The notes under the pieces: model-generated
Told to the model about the DNA's origin: nothing
Seen by the model: the letters and a program-made list of their open reading frames with translations, nothing else
Database searches by the model: none
Shown here: positions 1 through 7,966 of the stretch, one piece after another
Position numbering within the stretch: the first letter of the stretch is position 1
Layout: every line of letters starts with the position of its first letter
NCBI GenBank assembly: GCA_029974015.1
Contig: JARKUF010000036.1
Location: 1 to 35,729 of the forward strand
DNA: 35,729 nt
Source: Spirochaetota bacterium
Lineage (GTDB): Bacteria > Spirochaetota > UBA4802 > JAGODF01
Direction of reading: 5' to 3'
Made by a program: the position numbers and the translations under genes

Positions 1-519
1 GTGGTCCGCTTCGACGCGATCGACGGCGACGGACAGGCGGTCTTCACCGAACACATAGGCGCCATGATGCGCGGTGTGGAGTGCGTGGGCGGGGGGCGCG
101 GTGCGGAGGACCTGCCCTCGGTCCCATCGCAGGGCGAGGGCGGCACGGCCCTGTGGGAGAGCAGGATACGGGTCGACCGCATGAGGCCCTTTGTGTACGA
201 CGGCTGTGCGGACATCCACTTCCCCATCCATACCTCGGTAGGTTTTGCGCGCATGGTGGGCCTTCCGGACATCATCCTTCAGGGCACGGCAACGCTCGCC
301 TACGCGGCGCGCGAGCTTGTCGATCGCGAGGCCGGCGGGGACCCGACGCGCCTGAAGGAGCTGTCGTGCAGGTTTACGGGCATGGTGGTGCCTCCGGACG
401 ACATTCTTGTGCGATTGACGGAGAGGCGAAAGCAGGACGACGAAACGAACCTCTTCTTCGAGGTTGCGGGCGCGTCCGGGCGCGTCCTCTCGAACGGGTA
501 TGCGCGCGCGGGCGGCTGA
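1..519 (+). CDS. MaoC-like hot-dog hydratase, 3' part (5' end outside window)
   Basis: The frame is open from the first base to a TGA at 517-519, so the true start probably lies upstream and the GTG at base 1 may be internal. The central part (about residues 68-135) resembles the MaoC/enoyl-CoA hydratase hot-dog fold: a D-I-H-F-P-I-H-T segment at the place of the usual catalytic D-x-N-P-I-H, then a G-L-P-D-I-I-L-Q-G-T-A-T-L-A helix and a C-R-F-T-G-M-V-V-P strand. MaoC proteins hydrate (R)-enoyl-CoA or related thioesters, and some act as acyl-ACP dehydratases. It precedes a TetR regulator by 71 bp, and acyl-CoA dehydrogenases follow at 3.6-7.7 kb, so a role in acyl-CoA turnover fits. The exact substrate cannot be read from the sequence. 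Confidence 0.72.
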   Translation: MVRFDAIDGDGQAVFTEHIGAMMRGVECVGGGRGAEDLPSVPSQGEGGTALWESRIRVDRMRPFVYDGCADIHFPIHTSVGFARMVGLPDIILQGTATLAYAARELVDREAGGDPTRLKELSCRFTGMVVPPDDILVRLTERRKQDDETNLFFEVAGASGRVLSNGYARAGG

Positions 520-590
520 ACAGCGCGAAAAATCGCTCCCCGGGCCAAAAGGGGCTTGAGTCTTTAGGCCTTTGAGTGGATGTTCGCACC

Positions 591-1280
591 ATGAGAAAAA
601 CCTCCGATAAAAAGGGGACGCCTCTTCCCCGCGAGGCCCCTTCGGCCTTTCCCGAAAAGCTCAAGCAGCGGCTGTATCCTGCCGTGCTGGAGCTGTTTGC
701 CGACAACGATTTTCATCAGGTTAACATCCGCGAGATCTACCGAAAGTCGGGAATAAGCCCCAGCACCATCTACAGGTATTTCCCATCGAAGGAGGACCTG
801 CTGTTCGCCATCCTCGACGAAAAGATCGCCGAGATCGGCCTTCTTGTGCGCGAGCACATCAAGGGAATCGAGAGCGCCAGGGAGGTCTTCCGAAAGATCT
901 TCTGGGTAACGATGGACTACTACGACCGGAACCCCGGGGTGGCGGTGACCGCCTTCATTACCGTGCCCATGCGGGCCTGGATGAAAGAGCGCTCCTACCG
1001 GCGTGAGGACGCCCTGGCCATTCTGGCAGGCTTGGTGAAGCGGGCGCGTGAACGGGGAGAGCTGGACCCGGCAATAAGGACGTCCCAGATTCTGGACCAG
1101 TATTACATGCACTGCTATCGGCAGATCCATCTGTGGTATTTCAACGGCATGACGACCAGGCTGGTGGACCGCATCCCGGTGTTTTTTGATGTTCTGTGGA
1201 AAACGCTGAGCCCGCCGGATTCGGGAGACGGCATTAACCCAACCCCCTCCGGGGGTGGCGCGAAGCGCCGGGGGCGTTGA
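591..1280 (+). CDS. TetR/AcrR-family transcriptional regulator
   Basis: The N-terminal helix-turn-helix is clear at about residues 25-70: a helix with L-E-L-F-A-D-N-D-F-H-Q-V, then I-R-E-I-Y-R-K-S-G-I-S-P-S-T-I-Y-R-Y-F, then S-K-E-D-L-L. The remaining 150 or so residues form the variable helical ligand-binding domain with a W-x-W-type aromatic C-terminal part. I prefer ATG 591; a GTG at 576 is in frame but adds only five residues. No strong ribosome site precedes either start. It follows the MaoC-like gene on the same strand. Because acyl-CoA genes surround it, a FadR/PsrA-like role sensing an acyl-CoA is a reasonable guess, not shown. The last 12-15 residues (T-P-S-G-G-G-A-K-R-R-G-R) are encoded by two small palindromes and look like an added tail. 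Confidence 0.85.
   Translation: MRKTSDKKGTPLPREAPSAFPEKLKQRLYPAVLELFADNDFHQVNIREIYRKSGISPSTIYRYFPSKEDLLFAILDEKIAEIGLLVREHIKGIESAREVFRKIFWVTMDYYDRNPGVAVTAFITVPMRAWMKERSYRREDALAILAGLVKRARERGELDPAIRTSQILDQYYMHCYRQIHLWYFNGMTTRLVDRIPVFFDVLWKTLSPPDSGDGINPTPSGGGAKRRGR
1243..1269. repeat. Double palindrome inside the 3' end of the TetR gene
   Basis: Two perfect small hairpins lie side by side: CCCCC-tcc-GGGGG at 1243-1255 and GGCGC-gaa-GCGCC at 1257-1269. They encode the unusual Pro/Gly/Arg-rich C-terminal tail of the regulator. The arrangement is typical of short dispersed palindromic repeats that have invaded a gene end. Confidence 0.6.
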
Positions 1281-1344
1281 TCTCGACTCGCACGGTTGAT
1301 AAGAACTCCAGGCCGCCGGAAGCTTTTCCAACTCATCCCCCCGG

Positions 1345-1373
1345 CCCCCTTCTCTTCGGACAAGAGAAGGGGG
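1345..1373. repeat. Perfect 12-bp inverted repeat after the TetR gene
   Basis: Left arm CCCCCTTCTCTT (1345-1356), 5-nt loop, right arm AAGAGAAGGGGG (1362-1373). It could end TetR transcription, but no T-run follows on the plus strand, so it is listed as a repeat and not as a terminator. The rest of 1281-1569 shows no convincing gene; part of it (1426-1500) is GC-rich with short self-complementary stretches. Confidence 0.55.
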
Positions 1374-1569
1374 AGTTTAGGCATCAGGCTCAGAAGCAGT
1401 AAAATGAAAAGTTGACAAGACAGGCCAGGCGGCGCCTGAGCGAGCGCGCGGGAGGGGTGTGAGTGGGGACAACATGTAAGAGCGGAGCGCCTGTCCTGCC
1501 TTAAAAAGTGCAAATTAGCCGGTACAAAAAGACCCATATTTGAGCTATCTGAAAATCCTGTCGGTTCTC

Positions 1570-2742
1570 TTATCTGTACACCATTACCGTTGATCCACCT
1601 TGAAACGCAACATAAGGGACATTATTTATATCAAATGTAAAGGATATATAATCTGCCCTCTCAGATGAAAAACCGAACCCGCCTAAAGCGACCCATTTAC
1701 CGCCATCAAACTTCATAACTGTGGCTTTGCTTCCATTAGCTAAATCCATAAAAGCAACATAGGGGACATTATTGCTGTCAATTGCTATGGACAAGTACAT
1801 TGCTTCTCCAGGGGAAAAACCCTTATCCCCCACAGGTACCCAGTCAGATCCATTATGTTTCATAACTGTAACTTTATCCACTGTACCTTCGTCATCATCA
1901 TAATCTACATAAGCGACATAGGGAATATTATTCTTATCAATAGCAATGGAAATATTAGACGCAGTATTATCTGAGAATCTGCTCTGGCCAACTTCAACCA
2001 AGTTTGAACTGACGTATTTCTTTACCGTAGCTTTAAAATCCTCTATCTCATTCTCTTCTTTAAAATCGCCAAAGGCAACATAGGGGATATCATTGCTATC
2101 TATTGCGATACTGGAATATATCACCCCACCTTCAGAAACTTCTACTTCCGTCCAGGCCCCATTATCGGGGATTAGGAGAGTAGCATTCTTTACATCTTCT
2201 TCAGGATTATTAAAAATTTTTGAATACACAACATAGGGGTCATTGCTGCTGTTTATGGCAATTGAAATAAAGGGTACCCATTTATCTACTTCTTTATTAT
2301 ATAATTCTTCCCAGTCATTATCTACAAATTTCTTTATTACTATTTTATTATGTTCATATTGAAATGTACCACTAAGCCTCTCACTATAAGTCACATAGGG
2401 CACATCATTCCCGTCAATCGCTAAGGCTATTTGGTTAACTCCCTTTTCCGAAACAGGACCACCGCCTAACATCTCCCATGCAGTGCCATTGAACTTAATA
2501 ACTACAGGTTTTGAACCATTTGAATTATCAGAATAAGCCAAATAAGGTGTACCTTTGCTATCTATCGCTATACGGATGTTGTCAGCCTGGTTCTCAGTAA
2601 ACTTAGCATTCCCTACCACCTTCCATGAAGGGGCAGAATCACCTCCCCCAGAGCCGCCATTTCCTCCGCCACCTCCTCCGCAGGCTGTCAAAGCAAATGT
2701 TGCCGCTATCAGCGAAATTACAAAAAGTTTAATGCGCTTCAT
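1570..2742 (-). CDS. Secreted lipoprotein with seven propeller-like repeats
   Basis: The start has a Shine-Dalgarno AGGAGG a few bases upstream of the ATG. The N-terminus is a lipoprotein signal: M-K-R-I-K, a hydrophobic stretch, then the lipobox L-T-A-C with Cys at about residue 21, followed by a flexible Gly/Ser linker. The mature part holds seven copies, about 50 residues apart, of a motif close to I-S-I-A-I-D-x-N-x-x-P-Y-V-A-Y/F, often followed by K-x-x-V-x-K-F/H-x-G-x-x-W. Seven such blades suggest a seven-bladed beta-propeller anchored by lipid on the outer face of a membrane. I recognise no enzyme motif, so ligand or partner is unknown. It is visibly more AT-rich than the flanking genes, which suggests acquisition or relaxed composition. 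It stands alone, with its own promoter and a leader hairpin element. Confidence 0.8.
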   Translation of the reverse strand: MKRIKLFVISLIAATFALTACGGGGGGNGGSGGGDSAPSWKVVGNAKFTENQADNIRIAIDSKGTPYLAYSDNSNGSKPVVIKFNGTAWEMLGGGPVSEKGVNQIALAIDGNDVPYVTYSERLSGTFQYEHNKIVIKKFVDNDWEELYNKEVDKWVPFISIAINSSNDPYVVYSKIFNNPEEDVKNATLLIPDNGAWTEVEVSEGGVIYSSIAIDSNDIPYVAFGDFKEENEIEDFKATVKKYVSSNLVEVGQSRFSDNTASNISIAIDKNNIPYVAYVDYDDDEGTVDKVTVMKHNGSDWVPVGDKGFSPGEAMYLSIAIDSNNVPYVAFMDLANGSKATVMKFDGGKWVALGGFGFSSERADYISFTFDINNVPYVAFQGGSTVMVYR

Positions 2743-2854
2743 AAAAAACCTCCTACACTAATTTGAAGTTTTCTAATGGTTGATGAAACTTCACTTCTCC
2801 CTGCTAATTACATTCTGTTCTTTTTCAGTATTATGTCTACATAAAGGGAGAAAA

Positions 2855-2930
2855 CAAATGTAGCTGCAAACCCGAAAATCAAGTCTTTTCGCCCGCCTCT
2901 GGCGGGAGGAAACACCCGATTTAGAAAATG
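2855..2930 (-). repeat. Composite leader element, copy 1 (GC hairpin plus linker)
   Basis: Read on the minus strand, a GC-rich hairpin (2885-2916) is followed by a linker related to the other copies (ending G-C-A-G-C-T-A-C-A like the common GTAGTTACA). The AT-rich second hairpin is not recognisable. It lies between the predicted promoter and the lipoprotein start, in the same orientation as that gene. Confidence 0.55.
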
Positions 2931-2954
2931 CCCTTTAATTGTTAAGCTACTTTA

Positions 2955-2982
2955 AATATAATCAATATATTTTCTATGTCAA
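2955..2982 (-). promoter_or_regulatory. Predicted sigma-70 promoter of the lipoprotein gene
   Basis: On the minus strand TTGACA (2982-2977) is followed after 16 bp by TATATT (2960-2955). The predicted transcript starts about 200 nt before the lipoprotein ATG, so the hairpin element at 2855-2930 would be part of its leader. Confidence 0.5.
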
Positions 2983-3117
2983 ATATTTAGTCTACATTTT
3001 TGGAGTAAAATTTCGCAGAATTTTTTTCTAGGTTGTACGTATCAATCAGATGGCACACAATCATTCTTTAAATCCTCTCGACCGCAAAATCTTTTGTGGC
3101 AAATCTACCCTCAACTA

Positions 3118-3299
3118 CGGACATGGATGTCCGGTACTCCCGGTGGGCACAGGATGTGCCTTCACCGCGCTACAGCCCTTAGCGGCGCATGAGCTAATGC
3201 GCGGGAGGGCCTCTCTCGGACATCCCTGTCCTCCGAGGCATTCGTCCCTCCTGGCCAGCATCTGTGGGGAGGGGGTCTCGTATCTCCTCCCCACAGATG
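3118..3299. repeat. Run of six perfect inverted repeats
   Basis: Six perfect palindromic units follow one another in 182 bp: CGGACAT/ATGTCCG (3118-3133), GGCAC/GTGCC (3146-3160), CGCTA/TAGCG (3168-3184), GCGCAT/ATGCGC (3185-3202), GGACA/TGTCC (3218-3231, with an outer CTCGGA/TCCGAG pair) and a 14-bp stem CATCTGTGGGGAGG/CCTCCCCACAGATG (3259-3299). Open frames through this part exist on both strands but look like chance frames in GC-rich palindromes. It may be a structured RNA or a palindromic repeat cluster. Confidence 0.6.
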
Positions 3300-3484
3300 C
3301 CCGTTCCTGGCAGGATGAAAGGAGCCAAAACACAAACCCAGCGATGGCACGCAACGCATGCTGCAAAGCAAACTTACCTTCTTGAAAACCCGGCGGCAGC
3401 ACCGAACGCAAGCCGCACTGGCACCCCGTTCCTGGCAGGAAGAAAGCAGCCTGGACTCGAATCCCGCGGTGGCGCATGGCCCAC
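3300..3484. repeat. Direct repeat pair with 125-bp period
   Basis: CCCGTTCCTGGCAGGA occurs at 3300-3315 and again at 3425-3440. The following 40 bases are also related (GAAAG-AGCC, then CCC-GCG-TGGC-CG). This gives two imperfect units of about 60 bp, 125 bp apart, immediately after the palindrome run. I see no credible gene in them. Confidence 0.55.
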
Positions 3485-3530
3485 CCCACACACTTTCTTT
3501 TACTTTTTTCCAGCACTGAAAGAAAGTAAA

Positions 3531-3566
3531 AAAGCCGCAGCCCCGTTTACCCGGGGCTGCGGCTTT
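3531..3566 (-). terminator. Rho-independent terminator of the first acyl-CoA dehydrogenase
   Basis: A 14-bp perfect stem (AAAGCCGCAGCCCC at 3531-3544 with GGGGCTGCGGCTTT at 3553-3566) closes an 8-nt loop. On the minus strand it ends in six Ts, 25 bp past the stop of the dehydrogenase at 3591. On the plus strand it ends in TTTT, so it could also act in that direction. Confidence 0.85.
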
Positions 3567-3590
3567 TAAGCATATTTCAATGTGAAAATA

Positions 3591-5471
3591 CTACTCCGCG
3601 AGTGCCCCCGTAAAGATGCTGTCGCTTGCCTTAATCACTGCTGTCTCACCGGAGAGAATGTAATCGCAGTAGGAATAGAACTTCGTGAACTCCGCCCCCA
3701 GCATAAATTGCCCTGAAAGAACGCGCCCCATGTAAAAAGCGGCCTCGTTGTTTTCAGCAAGGAGAGCGTCGAGTTCCGCACCTTTCTTTCCTCCCGTCAG
3801 TTCCTTCATCTTAGGAGTTGCAACGGCAAGGGCCCAGAGGTGCATCCAGCCGTAGGTGAGGGCACAGAAGGCCCTCTGGAGCGGAGTGGCATTGGCGAAA
3901 ATATGGAGGAACTTTCCATCCGCCATATCTTTCTTCATCTTCTCCACGGTCTCGTCCATTTTCTCGAGGCCCTTTTCCATTACGGAAACATACTTATCAT
4001 CCACAACGCCCTTCGCTCGATCTATGGTTTCCCTGATACGCTTTTTGAATACAGAATAGTTGTACTGTTCCTTGTTCATGAGGAGCTTCCTCATGGTGAG
4101 GTCCATCGACTGAATGCCGTTGGTGCCTTCGTAGATTTGAAGGATCTTCGCGTCGCGGGCGAACTGCTCAACGGGATAATCGGAGCAGAACCCGTATCCG
4201 CCGTAACACTGTATGGCTTCACCGGTGACTTCCCAGGCGGTATCGGTATTACCGGCCTTGCAGATGGGGATGAGAATTTCCAGAAGTCCCTGGGCCTCGT
4301 TTTTCGCCTCGCCCTCCTCCGAGTGGACCAGGTCCACCTGCAAGGCGCAGAGATAGGTGAGGGTACGCATGGCCTCGACTTTCGACTTCATGGAGAGAAG
4401 CATTCTCTTCACGTCGGGATGGTTGATGATGGTGACCTTTGACGCCTCGGGGTTCAGCATCTGGGTCACATCGACGCCCTGGACACGGTTACGGGTGTAT
4501 GTGACCGCATGCATGTAAGCCGCGCTTGAAACCGACATCCCCTGGCTTCCCACATAGAGCCGCGCCTCGTTCATCATCTGGAACATGATTTTCATTCCCT
4601 GGCGTTCCTGCCCCATGAGCCAACCCACGCATTTGCCCTCGTCGCCGAAACTCATGGTGCAGGTGGCCGAGGCGGTAATGCCCATCTTGTGTTCAATTCC
4701 GGCGCAGTTGACGTCGTTAAACGCGCCTATGGCCCCGGGCTTTGAGGTGTCAATGAGATACTTAGGCACCATGAAGATGGAGATGCCCTTTGTTCCCGCC
4801 GGGTCGCCCTCTATTCGGGCCAGGACAGGGTGGATCATGTTTTTGTAGTAGTTATTGTCGCCTGAAGATATGAAGATTTTTTGTCCGGTGATCTTGTACG
4901 TGCCGTCCGCCTGCTTCACGGCCTTAGTTTTAAGCGCGCCCACATCGGAGCCAGCATCGGATTCTGTAAGGCACATGGTGCCGCCCCACTCGCCGGAGAG
5001 CATCTTCTCGGTGATGATCTTCTTCTCCTCGCTTTCTGGAAGAAAGCCGATGTACATATTGAGGGCGCCAATGCTGAGCATCGGATACATGGTGAAAGCG
5101 ACGCTCGCGCACGAAAAGTAGTCGGTCGCGGCCTGGTAGATGACGTCGGGCATCCCCATTCCGCCCACTTCCTGTTTCGTGGCCAGAGAGATAAAGCCCG
5201 CCTCATAGTAGGCCTTCATTCCCGGGAAGAACTCCTCAGGGATGGTGACTTCTTTTGTCGAAGGATTATACTGCGCATGCTTCTTGTCCGCCGCGGCGTT
5301 GATGGGATAAACCTGCTCCACGGCAATCTGCTCTGCGAGCTCGACGGTCGACTCGAAGGTGTCCCTGTCGAAATCCTTGAACCTGTCGAATTTGGTGAGT
5401 TTTTCTACATCGAGCAATTCAAACAGGATAAACTTCACGTCTCGCGAATCCACTATTGGATTTAAAGCCAT
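3591..5471 (-). CDS. Acyl-CoA dehydrogenase, long FadE-like form (paralogue 1)
   Basis: FAD-dependent alpha,beta-dehydrogenation of an acyl-CoA thioester. About 626 residues, longer than the usual 380-residue enzymes because of a C-terminal helical extension (acyl-CoA dehydrogenase C-terminal-like domain) after about residue 480. Visible landmarks are the FAD/substrate strand M-C-L-T-E-S-D-A-G-S-D-V-G-A-L (about 165-180), I-T-G-Q-K-I-F-I-S-S-G, C-Y-G-G-Y-G-F-C-S-D-Y-P-V-E-Q, and the catalytic-base segment Y-E-G-T-N-G-I-Q with Glu near 448. I chose ATG 5471 because AGGAGG lies 5 bp upstream; a GTG at 5477 overlaps that ribosome site. A paralogue lies upstream (5850-7709), and each has its own promoter and terminator, so they are not one simple operon. 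No ETF genes are nearby. The substrate is unknown. Confidence 0.93.
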   Translation of the reverse strand: MALNPIVDSRDVKFILFELLDVEKLTKFDRFKDFDRDTFESTVELAEQIAVEQVYPINAAADKKHAQYNPSTKEVTIPEEFFPGMKAYYEAGFISLATKQEVGGMGMPDVIYQAATDYFSCASVAFTMYPMLSIGALNMYIGFLPESEEKKIITEKMLSGEWGGTMCLTESDAGSDVGALKTKAVKQADGTYKITGQKIFISSGDNNYYKNMIHPVLARIEGDPAGTKGISIFMVPKYLIDTSKPGAIGAFNDVNCAGIEHKMGITASATCTMSFGDEGKCVGWLMGQERQGMKIMFQMMNEARLYVGSQGMSVSSAAYMHAVTYTRNRVQGVDVTQMLNPEASKVTIINHPDVKRMLLSMKSKVEAMRTLTYLCALQVDLVHSEEGEAKNEAQGLLEILIPICKAGNTDTAWEVTGEAIQCYGGYGFCSDYPVEQFARDAKILQIYEGTNGIQSMDLTMRKLLMNKEQYNYSVFKKRIRETIDRAKGVVDDKYVSVMEKGLEKMDETVEKMKKDMADGKFLHIFANATPLQRAFCALTYGWMHLWALAVATPKMKELTGGKKGAELDALLAENNEAAFYMGRVLSGQFMLGAEFTKFYSYCDYILSGETAVIKASDSIFTGALAE

Positions 5472-5499
5472 AACCACCTCCTAATAAGTAAAAGAATAA

Positions 5500-5624
5500 G
5501 GGAACCTTTAAAAATAAAGATTTTTTAAGTTTCCCATAAAAATGTAACTACAGGCAAATTCAGAAGTCAGGTTTTTCCCGCCCGCCTACGGCGGGCGGGA
5601 AAAACCTGACTTTTGTGACTACCC
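5500..5624 (-). repeat. Composite leader element, copy 2 (complete)
   Basis: Read on the minus strand: a GC hairpin with a 21-bp stem (GTCAGGTTTTTCCCGCCCGC paired with its complement, loop around 5589), a linker ending GTAGTTACA, and an AT-rich hairpin from GGGAAACTT to AAGGTTCCC. It ends 29 bp before the start codon of the acyl-CoA dehydrogenase, in the same orientation. Confidence 0.75.
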
Positions 5625-5750
5625 AAAAAAGTTTATGCACCTTAAACAAACCGGAGCCGCGTCCATAAAGACAGGGCCGACCCATTCATAGCTTGCGGTA
5701 CCCGGGAGCGTCCAAAAAAGTAAGGAATAATCGATATACAAATAATTGTC

Positions 5751-5780
5751 CCGTGTTTTGTCAATGATGATTTAACACGG
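5751..5780 (-). promoter_or_regulatory. Promoter/operator box of acyl-CoA dehydrogenase 1
   Basis: On the minus strand AAATCATCATTGACA contains a perfect -35 hexamer (5764-5759). The same 15-nt block (one base different) precedes the second dehydrogenase. Here it is enclosed by a 7-bp inverted repeat, CCGTGTT (5751-5757) and AACACGG (5774-5780), which could be an operator. The -10 is not clear. Confidence 0.45.
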
Positions 5781-5788
5781 AAAAGGAA

Positions 5789-5816
5789 AGGCCGTCCGCA
5801 TTTCAACGGACGGCCT
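5789..5816 (-). terminator. Rho-independent terminator of acyl-CoA dehydrogenase 2
   Basis: Inverted repeat AGGCCGTCCG (5789-5798) and CGGACGGCCT (5807-5816) with an 8-nt loop. On the minus strand it is followed by TTCCTTTT, 34 bp past the stop of the dehydrogenase at 5850. Confidence 0.75.
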
Positions 5817-5849
5817 CGGTAGCTGCTATTGGAACTAAATCCCTTCTCT

Positions 5850-7709
5850 TTACTCAAGCGGAGCGCCGGTAAAGCAGGGGTCCGAAGCCTTGATGACTGC
5901 GGCTTCCCCGAAGAGAATCGCCTCGATCTTTCCGAAGTACTTGGGAAATTCGGCGCCAAGATAAAACTGGGCGGAGAGGACCCTTCCGTTGTAGTAGGCG
6001 GCTTCGGCGTTGTCGGCCAAAAATGCCTCGAGGTCGGCGCCTTTCTTGTCGCCCACAATCTCCTTTCTCTTCGGCACGGTGAGGATTAGGCTCCAGAGAT
6101 GCGCCCACGCAATCGACATCATGAACATCGCCTGCTGGAGAGGAGTGGCGTTCATGAAAAGATGCAGGAACTTTCCTTCCGCCATCTGCTTCTTCATCAT
6201 CTCTATGACTTCGTCAAGTTTGGCCATGCCCTTCTCGACCAGGTCGACATACTTGTCCTCTACGATTCCCCTGGCGTTCTTCACTGTGTCGGCAACGCGC
6301 TTTCTCCACACCTGGTAATTGTACTGTTCGGGGTTCATGAGGATTTTACGCATGGTAAGGTCCATGGACTGAATGCCGTTGGTCCCTTCATAGATTGCGG
6401 TGATTTTCGAGTCCCTCATCAACTGCTCCACGGGATAATCGGAGCAGAATCCGTAACCGCCGTAACACTGGACAGCCTCTGAAGTAACGAGAACGGACAT
6501 GTCGGTGTTACCTGCCTTACAGATCGGGATAAGTACTTCCGCAAGGGCCAGGGCTTCCTTCTTCACATCTCCTTCGCCTACATGCTCAAGGTTCAGGTTG
6601 TGGGCCAGATACAGGGTGAGTATCCTCATGCCTTCAATGTAGCTCTTCTGCCACAAAAGCATGCGCTTCACGTCGGGATGCTGGGAGATGGAAACCGACT
6701 GGGCCTCGGGGTTCAGCATCTGGGTCACGTGGGCGCCCTGCTTGCGGTTTTTGGTGTAGGTCACGGCGTGCATGTAGGCGGTGCTGGAAAGGGCAAGGCC
6801 CTGTAAGCCGACGCCCAGGCGCGCCTCGTTCATCATCTGGAACATGATCTTCATGCCTTTGCGCTCTTCACCGAGGATCCAGCCCTTGCAGTTCCCATTA
6901 TCGCCGAAGCTAAGGGTGCAGGTCGCGGAACCCTTAATGCCCATCTTGTGCTCAATTCCGGCACAGGTCACATCGTTGAAAGTTCCATCGGGAAGATATT
7001 TGGGGACCAGGAAGATGGAAATCCCCTTTGTACCCTTCGGGTCGCCTTCGATGCGGGCGAGGACGGGGTGAATCATGTTTTTATAATAGTCATTTTCTCC
7101 CGAAGAGATGAAAATTTTCTGCCCCGTAATTTTGTAGGTGCCGTCTGCCTGTTTTACCGCCTTGGACTTCAGAGCACCCACGTCAGAACCGGCGTCGGGC
7201 TCGGTAAGGCACATGGTGCCTCCCCATTCCCCGGTTTGCATCTTGGGGATATAGGTGTCCTTCATCTCCTGAGTGCCGTAGTTTTGAATGAGAAGCATGG
7301 CGCCATGGGAAAGGCCGGGGTACATCATTAGCGGAATACTGCCCGCGCAGAAGAGCTCGTTACAGGCAAGGGCTAAAGCGTAAGGCATCCCCATTCCGCC
7401 TATCTCCGCCGGATCCAGGACCATGAAGAAACCCGCTTCGTAGTAAGCATTAAAGGCCGGCTTGTACGATTCAGGGATCTTCACTTCTTTGGTGTCGGGA
7501 TTGTAAGTGCAGCCTTCCTTGTCGCCGGGAGCATTGGCGGGATACACCTGTTCGATGGCAATCTGCTCGGCCAGGTCGAAGGTGGACTCAATCATGTCCC
7601 TGTCGATATCGGCGTACTGCGGATACGTTTTCCCCAGAGTGTCAATTTGCAGCAGTTCAAAAAGAACAAACTTCGAGTCTCTTACATCTACCAGTAAATT
7701 GAGAGCCAT
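5850..7709 (-). CDS. Acyl-CoA dehydrogenase, long FadE-like form (paralogue 2)
   Basis: A 619-residue paralogue of the product at 3591-5471, with the same order of domains and a similar start (M-A-L-N-x-x-V-D-x-R-D-x-K-F). It has M-C-L-T-E-P-D-A-G-S-D-V-G-A-L, I-T-G-Q-K-I-F-I-S-S-G-E, C-Y-G-G-Y-G-F-C-S-D-Y-P-V-E-Q and I-Y-E-G-T-N-G-I-Q with the catalytic Glu near 441. AAGGAGG precedes the ATG at 7709. The two genes probably arose by tandem duplication: leader element, promoter box and terminator recur around both. The differences are spread through the protein, including the region before Y-E-G-T-N-G, so different acyl chain preferences are possible. FAD and an electron-transfer flavoprotein would be expected; neither ETF subunit is encoded here. 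Confidence 0.93.
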   Translation of the reverse strand: MALNLLVDVRDSKFVLFELLQIDTLGKTYPQYADIDRDMIESTFDLAEQIAIEQVYPANAPGDKEGCTYNPDTKEVKIPESYKPAFNAYYEAGFFMVLDPAEIGGMGMPYALALACNELFCAGSIPLMMYPGLSHGAMLLIQNYGTQEMKDTYIPKMQTGEWGGTMCLTEPDAGSDVGALKSKAVKQADGTYKITGQKIFISSGENDYYKNMIHPVLARIEGDPKGTKGISIFLVPKYLPDGTFNDVTCAGIEHKMGIKGSATCTLSFGDNGNCKGWILGEERKGMKIMFQMMNEARLGVGLQGLALSSTAYMHAVTYTKNRKQGAHVTQMLNPEAQSVSISQHPDVKRMLLWQKSYIEGMRILTLYLAHNLNLEHVGEGDVKKEALALAEVLIPICKAGNTDMSVLVTSEAVQCYGGYGFCSDYPVEQLMRDSKITAIYEGTNGIQSMDLTMRKILMNPEQYNYQVWRKRVADTVKNARGIVEDKYVDLVEKGMAKLDEVIEMMKKQMAEGKFLHLFMNATPLQQAMFMMSIAWAHLWSLILTVPKRKEIVGDKKGADLEAFLADNAEAAYYNGRVLSAQFYLGAEFPKYFGKIEAILFGEAAVIKASDPCFTGAPLE

Positions 7710-7788
7710 AAAGACCTCCTTACAAGATTAAATCTTAAATTTTGAGTAGTAACGCGCCTGTATCTCCCCAAAAAAAATGCTGTTTTTT

Positions 7789-7874
7789 GGTAACCTTAAA
7801 AATTAAGGACAGTTACTAATATTATATTTTTCCCGCCGAAGGCGGGCGGGAAAACCTGATTATTCGAGGTTGCA
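7789..7874 (-). repeat. Composite leader element, copy 3
   Basis: Read on the minus strand: the outer end GCAACCTCGAATAATCAGG, a GC hairpin (CCCGCC-CGCCTTCGGCGGG, about 7829-7855), a shortened linker and the AT-rich end CTTAATTTTTAAGGTTACC. It lies 80 bp before the start of acyl-CoA dehydrogenase 2 and in its orientation. Confidence 0.65.
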
Positions 7875-7947
7875 TAAATTAAAAGAGAACGCCTTTCTCT
7901 TTTCTTACCAGAAGACCCTATTTACAAATTAAAATTGAGGGTCATAT

Positions 7948-7966
7948 TGTCAACGATGATTTACGG
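7948..7966 (-). promoter_or_regulatory. Promoter box of acyl-CoA dehydrogenase 2
   Basis: On the minus strand CCGTAAATCATCGTTGACA (7966-7948), matching the box at 5759-5780 in front of the paralogue. TTGACA is a perfect -35; the best -10 (TAATTT, 16 bp on) is weak. Confidence 0.4.

Noticed and set aside
3448..3484. tRNA-like T-arm (GGACTCGAATCCCGC)
   Set aside because: No acceptor stem, D arm or anticodon arm can be built around it; it belongs to the direct repeat unit.
3115..3516. Minus-strand open frame of 133 codons, and overlapping frames on the plus strand
   Set aside because: They run through palindromes and repeats in several frames at once and show no family features.
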